NCBI GenBank assembly: GCA_964373495.1
Contig: CAYJUW010000035.1
Span: forward strand, 1 to 7,556
Reading direction: 5' to 3'
DNA from: JACQMJ01 sp964373495
Lineage (GTDB): Bacteria; Patescibacteriota; Minisyncoccia; Sungbacterales; SURF-37
DNA length: 7,556 nt
The position numbers and the translations under genes are program-made. Under the pieces are notes generated by a model, which saw only the letters and a list, made by a program, of their open reading frames with translations, ran no database searches and was not told the origin of the DNA. This document shows positions 5,807 through 7,556 of the stretch, piece after piece. Every line of letters begins with the position of its first letter. Position 1 is the stretch's first letter.

Positions 5807-6945
5807 GCGCGAAAGCCACTCTCATCGTCTTTGCGGTTATCTTTGCCCTCGGCCTATTCCTGATCGTGATCCTGCCCTTCCTCCTCGGCGCCGGCCCGAT
5901 CCCCCAGGCCGCGCCGCCGCCTCCGCCGGCCCCGATGCCATCGGAGCCGGCCGGCCAGTTCCCGGCGTCCCGGCCGGCGCCGGCGCAGGGCCTGTTCCGT
6001 TCCGATGACGGCGGCAAAACCTGGCAGTCGGCATCAGCCGCCGACGGCGGCGCGGTCTTGCCCGCTGTGCCCATCAATCGGCTGGCGGCCGATCCGGCCG
6101 ATGCGGCCACGCTGTTCCTGGCCACTGATGGCGGAGGGCTCTTCATCAGCCGGGACCGCGGCGCGACCTGGCATGCGGCGCGTGATGAGGCCGGGGTGCT
6201 GGATGCGCGTTCAAACGTGCTGGCCGTCGCGCCGAACCCGGCGCGGCGCGAGGAGTGGTATGTGGCCGTGTTCCAGAAAAACCGCGGCCGCGTCCTCCGG
6301 ACCCAAGATGGCGGCAAGACCTTCCGGGAAGTGTACGTCACCTCGCTTGACCGCTTCGGCGTGTTCGATGCGTACTTCGATGGGCCGCGCGGCGCGGTGC
6401 TGATCGCCACCGGCCAGGGCGGGCTCCTGGAGACCGCCAACCAGGGCCGGACGTGGCGCGTTATCCGGTGGTTTGCCGACGGTCTGGTCCGGTTGCTCGT
6501 GCATCCGGCGCGGCCCGCGGTGCGCTTTGCGGCCACCTCGCGGGGCAATCTCTTCCGGACCGTGGACTACGGCGTAAGCTGGGCCGATGTCAGCGCCGGG
6601 TATCGTTCTTTTTCCGGAGCCACGCAAAACCAGCGCTGGTTCATGGATCAGGCCGGCACGCTCTACCTCGGCTCCTCGCACGGCCTTCTCCGCTCGCGGG
6701 ATAACGGCCTGACCTTTTCAAACCCGCCGCTCATCATCCCGCCCAATGCCCTGCCGATCCTCGCCGTGGCCGTGGATCCGCGGAATCGCGAGCACATAGC
6801 CGTCTCCGCGGCGAACCAAATCTATGTCAGCCGCGATGACGGAGCCACATGGGCCATAGTACCCTCGCCCTCCGAAAAGCGCATCACGCACCTCTTGATT
6901 GACGCCGAGCGGCCGGAGACGATCTATGCCGTGGCGCAACCGTAA
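5803..6945 (+). CDS. Membrane-anchored seven-bladed Asp-box (BNR) beta-propeller protein
   Basis: Function unknown; 380 residues. One hydrophobic segment (about 6-29) follows a short SAK start with a single lysine, consistent with an uncleaved signal anchor or signal peptide without a lipobox cysteine. A Pro/Ala-rich linker (31-62) follows, then seven Asp-box motifs of the S/T-x-D-x-G-x-T-W/F type: SDDGGKTW 67, SRDRGATW 116, TQDGGKTF 167, TANQGRTW 211, TVDYGVSW 253, SRDNGLTF 298, SRDDGATW 343. Their spacing of 42-51 residues fits a seven-bladed propeller like those of the sortilin, YCF48 and BNR-sialidase superfamilies. There is no evidence for sialidase activity (no clear arginine triad or RIP motif). 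The domain should face outside the membrane. ATG overlaps the holB stop as ATGA, and GGAG lies 5 nt upstream (5794-5797), so translation is probably coupled to holB. Candidate roles are protein-complex assembly or surface binding; none is proven. Confidence 0.85.
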   Translation: MSAKATLIVFAVIFALGLFLIVILPFLLGAGPIPQAAPPPPPAPMPSEPAGQFPASRPAPAQGLFRSDDGGKTWQSASAADGGAVLPAVPINRLAADPADAATLFLATDGGGLFISRDRGATWHAARDEAGVLDARSNVLAVAPNPARREEWYVAVFQKNRGRVLRTQDGGKTFREVYVTSLDRFGVFDAYFDGPRGAVLIATGQGGLLETANQGRTWRVIRWFADGLVRLLVHPARPAVRFAATSRGNLFRTVDYGVSWADVSAGYRSFSGATQNQRWFMDQAGTLYLGSSHGLLRSRDNGLTFSNPPLIIPPNALPILAVAVDPRNREHIAVSAANQIYVSRDDGATWAIVPSPSEKRITHLLIDAERPETIYAVAQP

Positions 6946-7030
6946 AGCTCGTTAAGCGAGTTAAGTAAATTAAGTGAATTAAGCTATCCGTGCTTAACTT
7001 GCTTAACTCGCTTAATTCACTTAATCAGCT
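6946..7030. repeat. Palindromic array of 9-bp TTAAG-core repeats, copy 2
   Basis: An 85-nt near-symmetrical palindrome between the propeller gene and frr. The 39-nt left arm (6946-6984) reads AGCT then 9-mers with a conserved TTAAG core; a 7-nt loop TATCCGT follows (6985-6991); the 39-nt right arm (6992-7030) carries CTTAA-core units and ends AGCT. By my count 29 of 39 positions pair, and most mismatches fall in the variable bases between cores. It shares 24 identical nt with copy 1 (6951-6974 with 3757-3780). There is no T-run, so it is not an obvious terminator; as mRNA structure it could affect processing or stability between the two genes. Confidence 0.9.
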
Positions 7031-7038
7031 TTCCCGCT

Positions 7039-7556
7039 ATGGATGATCTCCGCCCCAAGCTAGAAAAAGTCTTCTCGGATTTACGATCCGATGCTTCTTC
7101 CCTCCGTACCGGACGCGCTACGCCGGCGCTGGTGGAGGATCTGGAGATCGAGGCCTACGGCAGCCGTCAGCCCCTAAAGACCCTGGCGGCGATCTCAACG
7201 CCCGATCCGCGCTCATTGCTGATCCAGCCCTGGGACAAGGGGCTGTTGCCCGCGATTGAGAAGGCCATTCAGACCTCGCCCCTCGGCCTCGCCCCCATCG
7301 CGGATAAAGATGCCATCCGGCTCTCCATACCAACGTTGACCGAGGAGCGCAAGCGCGATCTCGTGAAGCTTCTCAAGGGGAAGCTCGAATCCGCCCGTAT
7401 TCAGATACGCCGCCTTCGCGACGAGGCCATGAAAGCCATCGAGGCCGAGGAGAAAGCCAAGGCCATCTCCGAGGACGAGGAGTTTCGCCGGAAGCAAGAA
7501 ATTGAGAAGGTGGTAGGGGAGTATAACAGGAAGATCGAGGAGCTCGGAGGAGCCAA
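7039..7556 (+). CDS. frr: Ribosome recycling factor (3' end cut by window edge)
   Basis: Splits the post-termination ribosome together with EF-G. I translated 172 residues by hand from ATG 7039; the frame is open to the right edge, where about a dozen residues of the usual 185 remain outside. Family signatures seen: SLRTGRATPALVEDLEIEAYG (21-41), then LLIQPWDKG (60-68), IRLSIPTLTEERKRDLVK (93-110), and the arginine-rich helix IQIRRLRDEAMK (121-132), whose arginines match the ribosome-contacting region of RRF. The N-terminal helix is slightly short compared with E. coli, but TGRA is preceded by the expected helix and no upstream start codon makes sense. No Shine-Dalgarno is visible; the gene starts 9 nt after the 9-bp-repeat palindrome, which may influence its translation. 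Confidence 0.95.
   Translation, partial: MDDLRPKLEKVFSDLRSDASSLRTGRATPALVEDLEIEAYGSRQPLKTLAAISTPDPRSLLIQPWDKGLLPAIEKAIQTSPLGLAPIADKDAIRLSIPTLTEERKRDLVKLLKGKLESARIQIRRLRDEAMKAIEAEEKAKAISEDEEFRRKQEIEKVVGEYNRKIEELGGA

Noticed and set aside
6946..7030. Rho-independent terminator after the propeller gene
   Set aside because: The stem is AT-rich, long and imperfect and no T-run follows on either strand.

Overview
The window is a GC-rich bacterial scaffold fragment. It carries housekeeping genes for replication and translation, with AT-rich or palindromic short repeats in the spaces between genes and, unusually, inside genes. The likely source is an uncultured bacterium, and Patescibacteria (Candidate Phyla Radiation) is my best guess. 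The guess rests on a threonyl-tRNA synthetase that starts directly at the editing domain with no TGS domain, a compact DnaE, mostly weak or absent Shine-Dalgarno sequences, repeats of a style common in such genomes, and a 100-N scaffold gap typical of a metagenome assembly. This is inference; no rRNA or marker phylogeny is available here. TGA acts as a stop (end of holB), which argues against code 25 lineages.

Layout. Leftward block: dnaE (DNA polymerase III alpha, 506-3745) followed by thrS (1-434, cut by the window edge). Divergent spacer 3746-3912: a palindromic array of imperfect 9-bp TTAAG-core repeats, with a second, unrelated repeat (GTCATCCTGAGCG...) nested between its arms. Rightward block: rnhB (RNase HII, 3913-4602, carrying an in-frame 90-bp palindromic element), holB (clamp-loader delta prime-like, 4674-5806, interrupted by 100 Ns), a membrane-anchored Asp-box beta-propeller protein (5803-6945, overlapping holB by 4 nt), a second 9-bp-repeat palindrome (6946-7030), then frr (ribosome recycling factor, 7039 to the right edge).

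How the genes fit together. DnaE and HolB belong to the replicative polymerase holoenzyme, RNase HII removes ribonucleotides and RNA from DNA, and ThrRS and RRF serve translation. The propeller protein is the only exported-looking product and has no obvious link to its neighbours except translational coupling to holB.

The most interesting content is the repeats. Five separate elements of four kinds occur in 7.5 kb: heptamer ATCCAAA inside thrS, next to the editing-site residues; 9-bp TTAAG palindromes at two sites, sharing an identical 24-nt segment; a GTCATTGCGAG...CTCGCAATGAC palindrome exapted as 30 codons of rnhB; the GTCATCCTGAGCG repeat; and a GAATCAT-type inverted repeat that contains the holB start codon. 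A second useful result is that the 100-N gap in holB looks artificial. Both contig ends carry the same 7 nt, and merging them restores one continuous reading frame of 341 codons plus stop.
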